DNA of 64,000 nt from Trichuris trichiura (lineage: Eukaryota; Nematoda; Enoplea; Trichinellida; Trichuridae). Location of the stretch: contig JBAJFE010000016.1 of the NCBI GenBank assembly GCA_037903355.1, positions 781,206-845,205 on the forward strand, written 5' to 3'. The translations under genes and the position numbers were made by a program. The notes beneath the pieces were generated by a model. That model saw only the letters and a list, made by a program, of their open reading frames with translations. It did not search any database and had not been told where the DNA came from. Shown one piece after another: positions 1 through 11,710 of this stretch (position 1 is the stretch's first letter; each line of letters starts with the position of its first letter).

Positions 1-2567
1 GGAATGTTGGAGAACCAGTTGTCAAAAGACGTGGCCGCATTTATCAATCAGCACCGCCTTTGGTAAACTGGAGAGGAAACGTCATTCCTCTCCGTCTGGG
101 TTTTGACGATGTGAAATAGCAATAGCTCTGAGAATCTGCTTCCCTCCTTAAACACGCACCATTCGTCATTCGCATTCCTTAAGGCAGCCTATATAGGTAG
201 AAAAACTGAAAAGCCACTTTTGCAATCACACGCTCAGGTTGCTAGGTAACCCGAAGGCTTTGTGAAACCTCACGGACAGCGTTGGAAACAGAATTTGTAC
301 TGAAAATGTCAATTCTTTTGCAAGATGCTATCGTTAGTACCACGGATTCCGTCGGAGCAATGAATTCTCGAAACTAACGACTGTGACTACAGAATAGGTA
401 TACGTCAACAGGCTGAACGCGAAAGCACTTAAAACCCATCTGGTTAAGGCATAGAAGAACTGTATTCCCTATGCATAAGGTCTCATATTTTATCTATGTC
501 CGGACTCACAATTGACGCAGTTGGACCTCAAAGTTGACAAAGGAATGAATGAAGCTAATGACGTTCGACATTCTGTTCTAAAGCATCAGTTTAAAAACAC
601 TGTATTGACGAAAAGTGCTCGCGTAGGCGTTACAGCTTCGCGCCAAAGTGATAACGCTTTTGGGTAACATTTCCCTTATTCTGCTGTACGCAAAACTGCT
701 GTTCAAAAGCGAAATAAAGTACCCGCAAAAAGGAAAAATGCAAACGAGAAGCACTGGTACTCACTGGAAAGATAGGAAAGAAGCAAAATGGGAGGCGAAA
801 GGCAGAACCGGTTGCGTTACGTGCACTGAACGAGACGAAAGGACTAAATAAATATGCAGTCGCGGGAAGCCTAGAAAGCAGCAACTGATCGATAGTGGAC
901 GTTGCAACGAGTGGTCAAGTAAAAAAGTAACAGTGAATGTCGTCGACGCTGACATTGTTGGAGAACCGGTTTTTGTCCACCTTGTTGCTTCTGGACGCCT
1001 AACAGTGATAGTATTTCGAGGGCATGTCATTTCGTTCCCTTGACTTTTTCTGAGCGACGTTTGGCCTGGCATTTTGATCGAGCGATCCACGCGCGGGTTG
1101 GAGCTTGACTGGATAAATGATGGAATCTAGTCTGCCATTACAGAGCAACCCTTTTTATTGTGACCGTTTTCTCCTTAGTAAAGACAGGAAAGATTGTGTA
1201 AGCGATCAGTCGCAATAAACAATCATAAAGGAGGAACGGAATAAATGGTATGCGTAATTGTTTTGCTGAGCTGATGTATTGCTTACAGTGTTGACGACTG
1301 TTCATTTTGCTGGAGGTTCGAATTCTTAAATTGATAAATCGACCATGTAACCTGAAGGTAAATTTGCTACCTACCCTACCGCTGTTAATTTTCAAAATTG
1401 ATATTTCTTCAATTGTTTTTTAAAATCGAACCTAATGCCTTGCGTAGTAGCTCAAATGTAAGTGATCGCCATGAGATGCCCATAATCGTCGGTGAGAAAC
1501 AATTCGTTGGAATATGGTAGACATAGAACCTCTCGTTTCCGAAGTTTACAAACGAAGAAACGTTCTGCGCTTTGCTGAAATTACTCGTCGCATTAGTTTT
1601 CAAAAAGAAAATAATAAAGGGAGCGCATTTATTCAGTATGGCTTGGCGAATGAACAGTCTCAAATTTTTGAATTCGGGAAACTATTGCGTCCATAAGAAT
1701 ATAAGAAATGGAGTGTATGCGAATGCCATAGAATGTTACAGTTTCAGAGCTTTCAAGATAGTTAATGCATAGTAGTTGGTACTCTCTTATGTAGGATATT
1801 AATGCAGCGTAAGCGGAACTTTTATGCTCGTGACATTGTTTGGAGAAAAAATGTGGTCAGCGTTTTCGGAAGAAAAGCTTCCAGTCTCCAGTTAATTAAT
1901 AATGCCTTTTCTCAAGAGTAAGCAATCTGCTTACACTGAATTCAAAAAGAACGATTTTTACGATAGTTTTACGTGTTCAAGTCGCTTCGTACTGAAAGAG
2001 CTTAGTATGGGTACCATTCAAAAGTTTTAACATTGTTAAGCAGAATTTTCAAATCCATTAAAACATGGAAAAATATTTTATTCAAGGTCAGTACGAGAAA
2101 GAGTAATGTAAAAATGTAAAACGTGAAGGTCACACAAATAACACTGACTTCAATACGCCATGTGGAAAGCTCGCAAAGCAGAAGCCCACATGCTTCGGGA
2201 TGGTCAAAGATAATTATCGGTTAACTATCAGATCTTGTCCCTCTTGGACGGCCCGTCGTCTAAGAAATTCAGGTTCCTTTCTGACAAGCATCCCCTTAAC
2301 TTGTTATACCTTTACTGGAGAGCATGCTAATCACTCTATTTTTCCCTTACCCAAAGCTAAGCCAACATGTAATACTTATGTTTAGGCTTAAGCTCAAGTA
2401 AGGGCTGGACAGGATGGCCAGCAAACTTACAGTATGACGATGGATCGCCTAGGAGACTAAATCCTACATACAATCATTACTTATAACGATAGCTGTGGAA
2501 GGTTTCCATATATGTAAGCTGTAACTTAAAAACCTTATTGTGAAAGCAGTTTATATTAATCGAAGGG
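1..2567. other. No gene recognised (5' flank of window)
   Basis: I see no reading frame with protein-family features or a consistent exon chain here. The open frames are short, overlap on both strands and have no recognisable motifs. The only structure is a copy of the dispersed 'taagcctaa / ggcttaagc ... aagtaagggc' repeat near 2,360-2,425. Confidence 0.6.
2360..2425. repeat. Core of dispersed TIR element (family A), relic copy
   Basis: A taagcc-type motif, a short AT-rich spacer, then taggcttaagctcaagtaag and an 'acaggatggcc' tail. The same layout recurs near 9,015-9,085, 32,650-32,715, 44,340-44,415 and 61,320-61,375. Terminal inverted repeats are clear only in the last two, so this is a core-only or decayed copy. 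Confidence 0.5.
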
Positions 2568-4024
2568 CTAAAGATGCTCTCGTATCTTGATTGTATTTAA
2601 CAACTTCATTTCATCGTCGCTTAGTTCAAAGTCGAACAGTTGGAAATTTTCAAGTATGTGAACTGGATTTGTACTTTTTGGAATGACAATCATATCGCGT
2701 TGTAGAAGCCATTTCAAAAGTATCTGCCATAACAGTGAACTCTTAGGTTCCGAGCAATCTCCTTAGCGCTTTACCTGCGCGGGAGATTTTCCATGTTTAG
2801 CTGCAATGTCTTTTACGGACTCGTCATTCAGTGGTTCTTGTACCCTCCTGAACGAATGGACAGGTTACGATACGGTTGTTCAATTTTCCCTGGCGAAAAC
2901 TAACATAACATTTGCTCCTATTCTAGCTCGCAAGCGAGCGTGACGCCCTGGATTTCCAAGGGGCGTATATGCCGTGAAAGATATGCTTTGCTCCTTGCAA
3001 AAATCATGAAGCTCAAACTGAGGCCAGTAGATATGACATTCTACCTAAAAGTATTCAGGTACCCCAAAGCAATGAGCAGATTTTAAAGCTGTCGACGGCG
3101 TCTTACTTGAACATTGTGTGGCTTGACTGAACATTTGTCTAAAATTCTCTGAGTTTGGGATACGCTGAAATTCGATAGCCCAATTGCTCGTGTCAATCCT
3201 TTATTCAGTACATCTTCCATACCCTGCAATTGAGTCAACGTATTTGACTTGTTCAACAAGAAAAAACTCACCTGCCAAGTTTCCAAGGGATCAATGCGGT
3301 CTGCCGCATCGATAATTTTTCCGTCGGAACGCTTAAAAAGCGAAAATAAACGTTGCTCAACAAAAACAACTCGTTTTTGAGTAGGAAAGATGGAACGAGC
3401 AACTTAAGTATGCATTATCCATTTTTTGCTTTAAGATACGCTTGAATGATTTTCCGTAGTATATTTAGCAACACGCCGCTAGCATATTCAAGGCAGACTG
3501 GTTTTAAAACCTTGCCATGACAGTCAGTGTTCAAAACAGAAGCATACACGAAGAATCCGTGTTCTCCTTACCTTGCTGCTTACTGGAGTGTGAATAAGGA
3601 AAAGATCCACATGGTTAAGCTTCAACTTTTCCAGCGATTCTTTCAAGCTTCGCTCAACGTCCGGTCGTTGATGATACCTCGGCGAAAGCTTATATTCACA
3701 AAGAATAGTCACTCTACTCGATTTCAAAACCGGTAAGCACCTTTGTTGTAATGAATATGTCTTCTCTTTTTCCCGAACCGGAATCAAACCATTGCTTCAA
3801 TACGTCGCCGATTGTATCCTCATTTTCGTAAACATAAGCTGTATCAATATGACGGTAACCAACGTCGAGCGCTTTCTTCAATCCGTTGTACAAAAGCTCC
3901 CCTTCTGCCTATAAGGACTTAAGTAAACCTGTTTACTATTAACAAAACAGATCACCAGCCATGTTCCGTATCCCAGCATGGGCATTTGCACACCGTTATG
4001 AAGTGTAACGTATTTTGAAGACAT
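2568..4024 (-). CDS. Aldo-keto reductase, copy 1 (eight exons)
   Basis: NAD(P)H-dependent carbonyl reductase of the AKR superfamily, presumably cytosolic; the substrate cannot be read from sequence. The start MSSKYVTLHNGVQMPMLGYG is a typical AKR beginning. The catalytic tetrad is present: Asp and Tyr in GYRHIDTAYVYENE, Lys in FITTK, His in VDLFLIHTP. Later exons give the GLTRAIGLSNFS signature, VECHIYWPQ, TAYTPLG and the cofactor-loop signature LLQRDMIVIPKS. Exons are joined by introns of about 45-60 bases plus one of about 220, all GT-AG; for example TWL|AEGEL, TTK|LSPRY, VSSK|RSDG, TWQ|GMED and NVQ|VECH. The stop is TAG at 2,568-2,570. It is paralogous to the next gene, with the same exon junctions, and its C-terminus is shorter. 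The family call is secure; the subfamily is not. Confidence 0.9.
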
Positions 4025-5209
4025 CTAGTAAATGAAACGTTTGAAGAAGAAAATCAATACAGCATAGTAAAGCATTGATGAAATTCAAGACTACGCGAAA
4101 GTGGACAACTACAGGAGAGTAAACTTTTTGAAATAGCTTTTGCCTTTTGCGGTTTCGTGCCTGTTGAATAAGTGTTGTAAAATATGCTCATTATCACGCA
4201 GCACACTGCCCTGCATTAGTGAAAATATAGTGTGGCATATTCAAGCGCTAGCATAGCGCGATTCTGGCCCATCGTTTAACAATGACTAACATGTCCTCAA
4301 GAACTACATGTGGACCGTTATGACTAAGCACACTGAGTGATGTACAACAGCTATGTGCATGACCATGTACAATGTCTAAGCATATCCTGATGACGGTATT
4401 GTTATCGCCTCTATGACTTAGTAAAGCTAACGAGGGTAAATACAGCATGAAATATCTTATCTTTTGAACACGATTATTAACATGGCATGGTGAAACGAAA
4501 AAAGTGGAAGCACGACGTTATTAAATATGTTGCGATGCTTACTGGCGATGCGGAAATGAGCCAAGTAACTTAATGAGTACAAAAAGCGATAAGATTGGCC
4601 GTGAACCACAAGTGCAAGTCGCCTGTGCCAAAATGATTAGATAAAATAGAGGTTCTGAAGAACCGATGCTAAGCTCAGCATGCATTGACCAGACGACCTA
4701 CGGATCAATCAATGAACTAAAATGCAATATACCATTTGGTGTGGCCTACGTGTGCACATATGACCTCGCTTCCGTTGAACGCGTGTTTGATTGTTCTTGG
4801 GCAAAGTAGGCTCTTGTGACAGAAGATTTTTGGTCGGAGGTCAAGCGGACATTGAGAGAAATGTTCGACCATCGCTGAACCTTTGATCGCGTCTGCCATC
4901 ATTTTCCTGTGGTCCGGTTCATTCTTCTTTTTTTATCGTTATACCACGGCCTCTGCGTTGGGGTATGCCATACTCGGTCGACGAAGCGCGGGCTGCTCTG
5001 ATCAGTCAGACAAGATGCCATTATCTGCCTTATATTACGCCATTACTGGTATTCGCAGCTTGCCTATGCCTTAGCATCAATCACTGACGATGGAAACAGC
5101 CTAAAGCTACGACCTCGCAGTTTTTGTCCGTACGAACGGGAAGTAAACCCATTTGTAAGAAGCTGCACCCTTAGAAAGTGACATCACGTGATCTTTTATT
5201 CCTCTTGCA
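4025..5209. other. Intergenic, no gene seen
   Basis: Upstream of the first aldo-keto reductase. The open frames are short and have no family features. I see no RNA gene, tandem repeat or mobile element here. Confidence 0.5.
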
Positions 5210-5524
5210 ATGAGTATTTGCGCTTTCTTTCCGGCTTTGCTGCTTTACCTGTTGTTTACAACTAGTTTGATAGAAATCATAAGTCTCTCACATTCAGCAA
5301 ACGAGAAAAGGCTTAGTATAGCGTTTGGCGGGACAGCTGCAGACGCTACGTGTTGGGGGAAGTCCAGAGCAACAGAGAACCATACAGAAACCGTTATGTC
5401 TGGCCAACCTGTCACTGCAAGCTGTACAGCAAGAAGCAGCGTAACCGAGAACAAAGGAAGCAAAGGCGGTGCAGTTCTTCCAATGGCATGGAGTACTCCA
5501 CCGCAAAGCGAACCTCTTCGGTAG
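5210..5524 (+). CDS. Candidate secreted peptide, hypothetical
   Basis: A single-exon frame of 104 codons. The first 25 or so residues (MSICAFFPALLLYLLFTTSL) form a hydrophobic stretch like a signal peptide. After it come a dibasic Lys-Arg site (NEKR), a short segment ending Cys-Trp-Gly-Lys, and a Ser/Thr-rich tail. This layout resembles a small secreted or peptide precursor. However, other frames on both strands are also open here: plus 5,350-5,589 (basic, Cys-containing), minus 5,294-5,623 and minus 5,412-5,630. The choice of strand and frame is therefore not certain. No family is recognised. Confidence 0.25.
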   Translation: MSICAFFPALLLYLLFTTSLIEIISLSHSANEKRLSIAFGGTAADATCWGKSRATENHTETVMSGQPVTASCTARSSVTENKGSKGGAVLPMAWSTPPQSEPLR

Positions 5525-5964
5525 AGGTCCCACGAAGCCACCTGCAACAAGCATGTTTCCGCAAGAACTGGAACTTGGCTTCAGTGTAAGCAGTCTGCCA
5601 GCATGAGCTTTCCAGTTTGACATGCTTCATTCCTTCGGAACCAGTTTGCTACAGTAGACTTTTCGCGGTTCAGTGGCCTCGTATGGTATGCCATCACGGG
5701 TCATCAATCACCGCAACAAGGCAGGGGCAAAGCGTCACCCTAAAACTGCAATGCTATTTTCTTATTTTGGTAGTTCATGATTGCAGCTTTGTTGTGGAAA
5801 TTTTCAAGTTTATTAACCCACGCCAAGTCACCCTATTGATGCTCTTCAGACGGTTAATAAATAAGAAGGCTGAACAAAGAACGGAATCTCGAAGATAATA
5901 GAAGGTCGAAGATGACCATCGACGGAATAATAAAAGTTCCAAAAGCATATCAAAATTAAAGTGG

Positions 5965-7138
5965 CTAACAATCTGTGTTATTGCTCAAATGGGAACTGCG
6001 GATGATTTTTAGCCCTGAAAAGCGCAACGTAAAGTTGTGGTACGCCAAAAAACCAAACGTATACCAATTGAACGGCAAAAGTCGCTTTCGCGTCTTGACT
6101 TCGTTCAGCATTTTCATTTCTTCGCTGCTCAGTTCAAAGTTGAACACTTGGAAATTTTCAATTATATGAGCTGCAGTTGTACTTTTCGGAATAACAATCA
6201 TATCCCGTTGTAAGAGCCATTTCAACAGCACCTGTCAAAACATTGTATAACCGAACGTAAACTCACATTTCTCTTCGCGGTTTACTTGAGCAGAAGTTTT
6301 TCCGTGCTTAGCTGCAATGTCTTTTACCAACGGGTCATCAAGCGGCTCGCTTTGTTCCCTAAATTAATCTGTTTACTTAGCTGAATAACTTGGTCTCATT
6401 CCTGAGCATAAGAACTTACGATACATCAATATCTATCATAGTTAGCGGGTTAGTACGACGTCCTGGACTTCCAATGGGCGCGTATGCCGTGAAAGATATA
6501 TTTTGCTTTTGGCAAAAATCATGAAGCTCATACTGAGGCAAGTAGATATGACATTCTACCTAAAAACATTTAAGCTATGAACATATTAATATTTCAAAAT
6601 TTTCAGCAGCGTCTTGCTTGAATATTGTGCGGTTTTACTGAGCAATTGTCCAAAATTCTTTGCATTTGCGGTATGCTGAAATTCGACAATCCAATCGCAC
6701 GGGTCAATCCTTTGTTCATCACGTCTTCCATTCCCTGAAAATGAATGATTAAGTTCCGGTTTTTCGAACGTTAAAGAGACTCACTCACCTGCCACGTTTC
6801 CAAGTGGTCAACAGGGTCTGGTAGACAGCGATCGTTCACAATGTCCAATGTTCCCCGGTCGGAACACTTTAAGTAATTGAAATAAGTCGTTTACAATTTC
6901 ATGTATAAAATGGAGCTCATTCTCATACTAAAGAAGCTATTAAAAAACAACAATTCTTTTAGGGTTATCAAGTACAATTTTCTGCTGCGCAACTAGCATT
7001 TGTAACTACGTTTTTGACACTGAACTTAATAAGAAGTAGCGTTCTGTTATTGTTTCTATGGCTTCTTAAATAATAGCTGTAATGGTCGTCAGACGTTGTC
7101 GGCTTGTCAATTGCTGAAATTCACAGACTCCTACTCTG

Positions 7139-7207
<69 letters not shown>

Positions 7208-7745
7208 GTAGGAATTGCAGTAGTCTACTTACTAGCAGAAGCAACAACACAAAAGGTTAGAAATTTGCATTTGGCTTACCTTATTCCCCATTGGAGTGTG
7301 AACAAGGAAGAGATCGACGTAGTCGAGCTTCAGCATTTCTAATGATTCTTTCAAGCTTCGTTCAACGTCCGGACGCCGATGATATTTCGCGGAAAGCTTA
7401 CATTAATTTGAAAAAACGTATTAGCGGCATTCATTTTGAAAGCTGGTAAATACCTTTGTAGTAATGAATATGTCTTCTCTTTTGCCCAGACCAGCTTCAA
7501 ACCATTGCTTCAGCACGTCACCGATTATATCTTCGTTTTGGTAAAGATAAGCTGTATCGATATGACGGTAACCAACTTCAAGGGCTTTCTTCACACCAGC
7601 GCGTAGAGGTTCCCCTTCTGCCTGTAAGGTTCACTTGTCTGAGCGTAAGTACGCCACTTTACTACAGGAGCTTTACCAGCCATGTTCCGTATCCCATTGT
7701 AGGCATCCGTACACCATTATGAAGAGTGATGAATTTCGAAGACAT
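5965..7745 (-). CDS. Aldo-keto reductase, copy 2 (eight exons, one GC-AG intron)
   Basis: Tandem paralogue of the preceding reductase with the same exon junctions. It begins MSSKFITLHNGVRMPTMGYG and keeps the tetrad: Asp and Tyr in GYRHIDTAYLYQNE, Lys in FITTK, His in VDLFLVHTP. It also has GLTRAIGLSNFS, VECHIYLPQ, TAYAPIG and LLQRDMIVIPKS. The intron after PHNIQ starts with GC (aa|gcaaga) where copy 1 has gtaaga, so it is read as a GC-AG intron. The intron after the LVHTP exon carries a 70-base (ATT)n array. The C-terminus runs about 35 residues past the end of copy 1, through RLLPFNWYTFGF, to TAG at 5,965-5,967. Other AKRs have a comparable C-terminal loop that shapes the substrate pocket, so substrate range may differ between the two. 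Confidence 0.88.
7138..7208. repeat. (ATT)n microsatellite in an AKR intron
   Basis: About 23 uninterrupted ATT units inside an intron of the second aldo-keto reductase. It is one of four long AAT/ATT arrays in the window. Confidence 0.97.
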
Positions 7746-10700
7746 TTCTGAAGGGAAAAACTACGAAACGCTCACTCAGCAGGGGAAGCAGCGAAGTTGA
7801 ACGTTCTGAAAGAGGTTTTTCCCTTTTATAGTTTTAAGTCCATGACACTCAAAAGACGTGGGCGTGAAATGAATTAATCATCAAACAGCACGATATGTTG
7901 TATTAATAGAGCTAACGCTGTATGCCTCATTCAAACATTGTTGGTAGCGTGACCTTGGCGGCACCCTGTCAACTTCCCGTTTAAGGCGTTGGCAAAGGAA
8001 GTCAAAGTAGTGCAGATACCCCTACTGTGATGCGCGTAAAACCAATTGTCACCACCTGCTTTGTTTCATTTTCAGTACGAGACTAAGTTGACCCTTTTAA
8101 AACAGTCTCCGAGTAAGAATCAAAACTAAACTTGTCTCTATGTCGAGCAGTCGATATTCAAATGCATTCGCACAGCTGTATATTAGCAACGTTTTATAGT
8201 TCATGCAAATTTGTACATTTTTTAAAAGTTTAAATATTAGCTATTTTATGACGAGTCGTTATAGACCCATTTCTTTTTTTAAAACGGATATTACGCAGTA
8301 ATCGCTGACTAGCTGAAAGTGGCGAAGTTAACTATCAAAAGTGGACAATACTGAAACGTATGCAGACCATTAAGTTGAAATTTTGGAACTGACAGGAACT
8401 TAGACTGTTTAAAAGAAGAAACGTTTTTTAAAAGCAGAAGAATATCTCAGCCCAAATATTTGTATTATTACAAGTAAGGAACGATTTTGAAACTTTTCCT
8501 ATTCTCTGGTAGCTATAAGGTCACCATCTGTTGATTCAATTCGCGCTGTTATCATTGTCCTAATAGGCTAATTATCTATCCGCCAATATATTTGCATGCA
8601 AATTTTTGAAGCCATAGATTAAGCATTACCAAAGATAAGAACATGTAGTGATTCAGTGGGCAGTGGCGCGGATAATGCGAAAGCTTTGAATTTCACTTTT
8701 ATTTTCATTGGTTTAAGGATATCACTTTTGCCCGTTACGATGACTTGGTTACTTCTAGCAAAAGAAGCTTTACCGTCCATAGCATTCAGGATCAGTTTGG
8801 GCTTGTCGTCATCGGAAAAGTGTAGAAAAGTGCAATGATCTGACTGAACTTAGAAGTAGCGTGAACTTAGACCTTGTGTTTACATATTCGTAAAGGAGAA
8901 CGTTAAGTAGTCAACAGTAAGAGCACTTTAAGGGGTCTTGTCTCTTAGCTCTTCCCCATCTGAAGAATGCAGATTCCATTTTAAAAAATATGGCCGTCTT
9001 ATAACGCCCCCATCTAAGCCTAACTCAAAGTATTAGTTTTACGTTTTGGCTTAAGGTTAGGTAAGGGTGAACAGGATAGCCAGAAAACATATAGTATGCC
9101 AGTGGCGCACTTAACATTAAGCAGCACGTCCTGCACCCTTCGCCTGAGACCTTAACTCAGGCTTCACTCATAAGTTTTAATTTCCTGTATATTCTAGTTG
9201 CATATTTCTGGCTCCGTTTAGTTCCGTCTGTCCAACATAGTTACATCTTCCGCTGAGGAATCCTGTATATTAAAACCTGGCGAATAGCTTCAGTAAGAAA
9301 TGTCCAGTATGTTAAACTCTTAAAGTATGCTATTAAAAGGCATATATTTCCACGTAAGTTATATTACGTCTATGGTAAGAGAAATAAACGACTGTGTAGG
9401 ACAATTAATCATTGCATTATGTTGCTGATTGCTAAAATCGTATAGCAGCTTAATAATACGCTTGCTTGCATGGGAGCATGAATTTTCTGCCCAAAGGTAT
9501 TAGCATATTATTGAGGGCAGAGCGCTTGCTCGTAAGCGCATTTATTGGATTTTGAATTGTGAGAAACAGTTGCTAGATTAATGAATGCACAAACGAACTT
9601 TGACCGAAGACGCAACGGTGGTGTTATGAAAATAATGGATGACTGTTCAAAGAAGCTTGCTATTGTAACAACTTTTAAGGATTCTCAGGTAAACAACAAC
9701 TTTAAGAAAATTTTTTCTTCAATAAAATTTATCCCGAATGTTTCCCGCGCCTTCGGATTTGCCTTCCCGTCTTGACGGCGCATAAGAATGACGCCTATGC
9801 GCTATCAACTGATGTCTAAGCATCTTGAATTCAAGAAACTCGGAAAGCGCTAAGGGTTATTGATTTCTGTTTAAAAAACAGGTTACTCTAAATAGACTTT
9901 TACACAAACATCCCAAGCACTCTCAGCTTTAAGTAATATCATTTTGATTGTTTGTATCGCATTATATCATGGTGAACTTGGACGTCAGAGAGCCTCGCCG
10001 GTAAAGCCGCGGTATCCCAATAGCCATCATGAAGACTTGTTTTAAACTTTAAGTGCCGATCGAACAGATAAGAAAAGTAATAGAACGATTAACCTCCTGT
10101 ACCGACCTCCGGTTGTGTATGGTTCAAAAACTAATCTCAGCCGAAAAATCCCATACTTTACGAACTTATATATAATATGGAAAATCTGCAAATAAAGTTA
10201 GATTCAAGAAGGCAACTACGCTTACCAGGAAAGCAGCAATCAACCAACAGAGCGAACAGTCTCAATGCTGGCAGAGGCGCACCATGATTGTGGGTCGTCC
10301 GAACAAGACGTTCAGATAAACAAGATTTGCCGGGGCACACGCATTTGCATCAGTTAGCCATCGTATAGATGACCTATGGATAAATCAACGTAATTAGACT
10401 AGAGCAATGATTCTCAACGGGACGATGGATTGCAAATACTTTTGCGTGGTCAGTTCGGCGTGAGTATGCCAAAGGGCAAAATCAGCCTTGGAAGAAAATG
10501 CAGCAGTAGAATCAACACTTTGGCTTCTCCATTCGACCCTGTGGAATCTACTACGAGCAAACGTTGTTTGCGCGCCTAGGGGGCGCTAGCAGCGCTCATG
10601 CCGGATTCAGCGTTTGTTATAATGCACTTTTTTTACGGGAAACTTCCATTGATGCAGTTTTCATTGTTGGCATAAAAATGGCAATCTTATGGTCTTACCC

Positions 10701-11226
10701 AGTGACGATACGTTAACGACAACCGTTCACCTTATGCTTGCTTTTGAATGGCGCGTGGAAGCTTCCGAAGCTGCCACTACAGACTGTTTCGCGATTACAT
10801 TTTAACTTGTTCATAAAACACGGAAATAATATAATGCGGTGTTTTTTCCGCCAACGAGTGCAACTTTTGTAAGTGCGCATAGGTTGACTGTTTTCTATCC
10901 TGAATTTCAGGAACAGTAAAGTCACGTAATACAGTATGAAAAGCATTAATGATAAGCAGGGTTGAAAATTTTTCAAAATTACTCTAGTAAGTGTCGCTTA
11001 AAATTTATGCTAATATAAGCGCAACTAAAGTAAGGTTTCGTACAGAAATGAAAAAGACGGATTATGGCTTAAGCTTCACTTTACAACACCACTGTTCAAT
11101 TGAGCTAATGTTAGCAACAGACACGACAGGAAAGTGGGCACATAGTTTTCATGTAAGGCGCACGCTGACACATTCCCACAAAAGCCCAGTGCAAGCACAA
11201 TTCATTCAAATCTAAACAATTGACAT
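7746..11226. other. Long stretch without a recognised gene
   Basis: The scattered open frames (for example plus 9,581-9,775 and minus 10,713-10,976) show no motifs or exon chains. A core-only copy of repeat family A lies near 9,015-9,085. Otherwise this is unremarkable AT-rich intergenic DNA. Confidence 0.5.
9015..9085. repeat. Core of dispersed TIR element (family A), relic copy
   Basis: Contains ctaagcctaactc, an AT-rich spacer, 'ggcttaaggttaggtaaggg' and 'gaacaggatagcc', the shared core of family A. No terminal inverted repeats were recognised around it. Confidence 0.5.
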
Positions 11227-11710
11227 TTATTGGCTGTAGGCGTCTGAAAGGGCGTTCAACTCACCTTGAGCTCCGGGACAGGGACATATTTTTTCTCTTG
11301 ACGTCGGAGCAATGGGAAGCAATTGTTCAGTAATTTTTTCTGGTTGAACAAGCAACTGCTCGTCGGCATTACGCGGTAGCAAATTTGAATAATCACGCAA
11401 CGGCGTCAGGCTACAACACGGGCATTTCTTGCATGCTTCCGCTTCGGAGCACAGTTGCCTTTTGGTTGAGCAGCAAAACTGACACATTACTTCGAACAGC
11501 ATTGCAGAGTCAGCCGGCGTAAAGTCCTCAGCCACGTGAGGTTGCTCTCCATGCTTTCCGGATGTATCAAAATCTGCGCAACAACACACAGTTGCTTAAT
11601 AGGGCACAAACCTGTAGTTAGACATACGTACCCAATGTAGCTAAAAAAACTCCGTCTAACCAAGCGATGAAAAATAACGACAATGCAGGATGAAATATAT
11701 ATTTCCGCAT
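11227..11710 (-). CDS. Small secreted cysteine-rich protein (two exons)
   Basis: Exon 1 starts at ATG 11,708-11,710 and encodes a signal peptide (MRKYIFHPALSLFFIAWLDG then VFLA). It is joined across a 58-base GT-AG intron (11,574-11,631) to exon 2 starting DFDTSGKHGE. The splice keeps the frame (ACA TTG G|AT TTT). The mature part is about 115 residues with paired cysteines (CQFCC, CKKCPCC, CPC) and a polar tail ending at a stop at 11,227. No family is recognised. It would be a secreted or lumenal disulphide-rich protein. The neat in-frame signal-peptide exon is the main support. The C-terminal half is less Cys-rich, so it is not a plain tandem toxin or antimicrobial fold. Confidence 0.6.

Noticed and set aside
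630..1100. Overlapping frames on both strands at the window start
   Set aside because: No motif, signal peptide or exon chain; the strands contradict each other.
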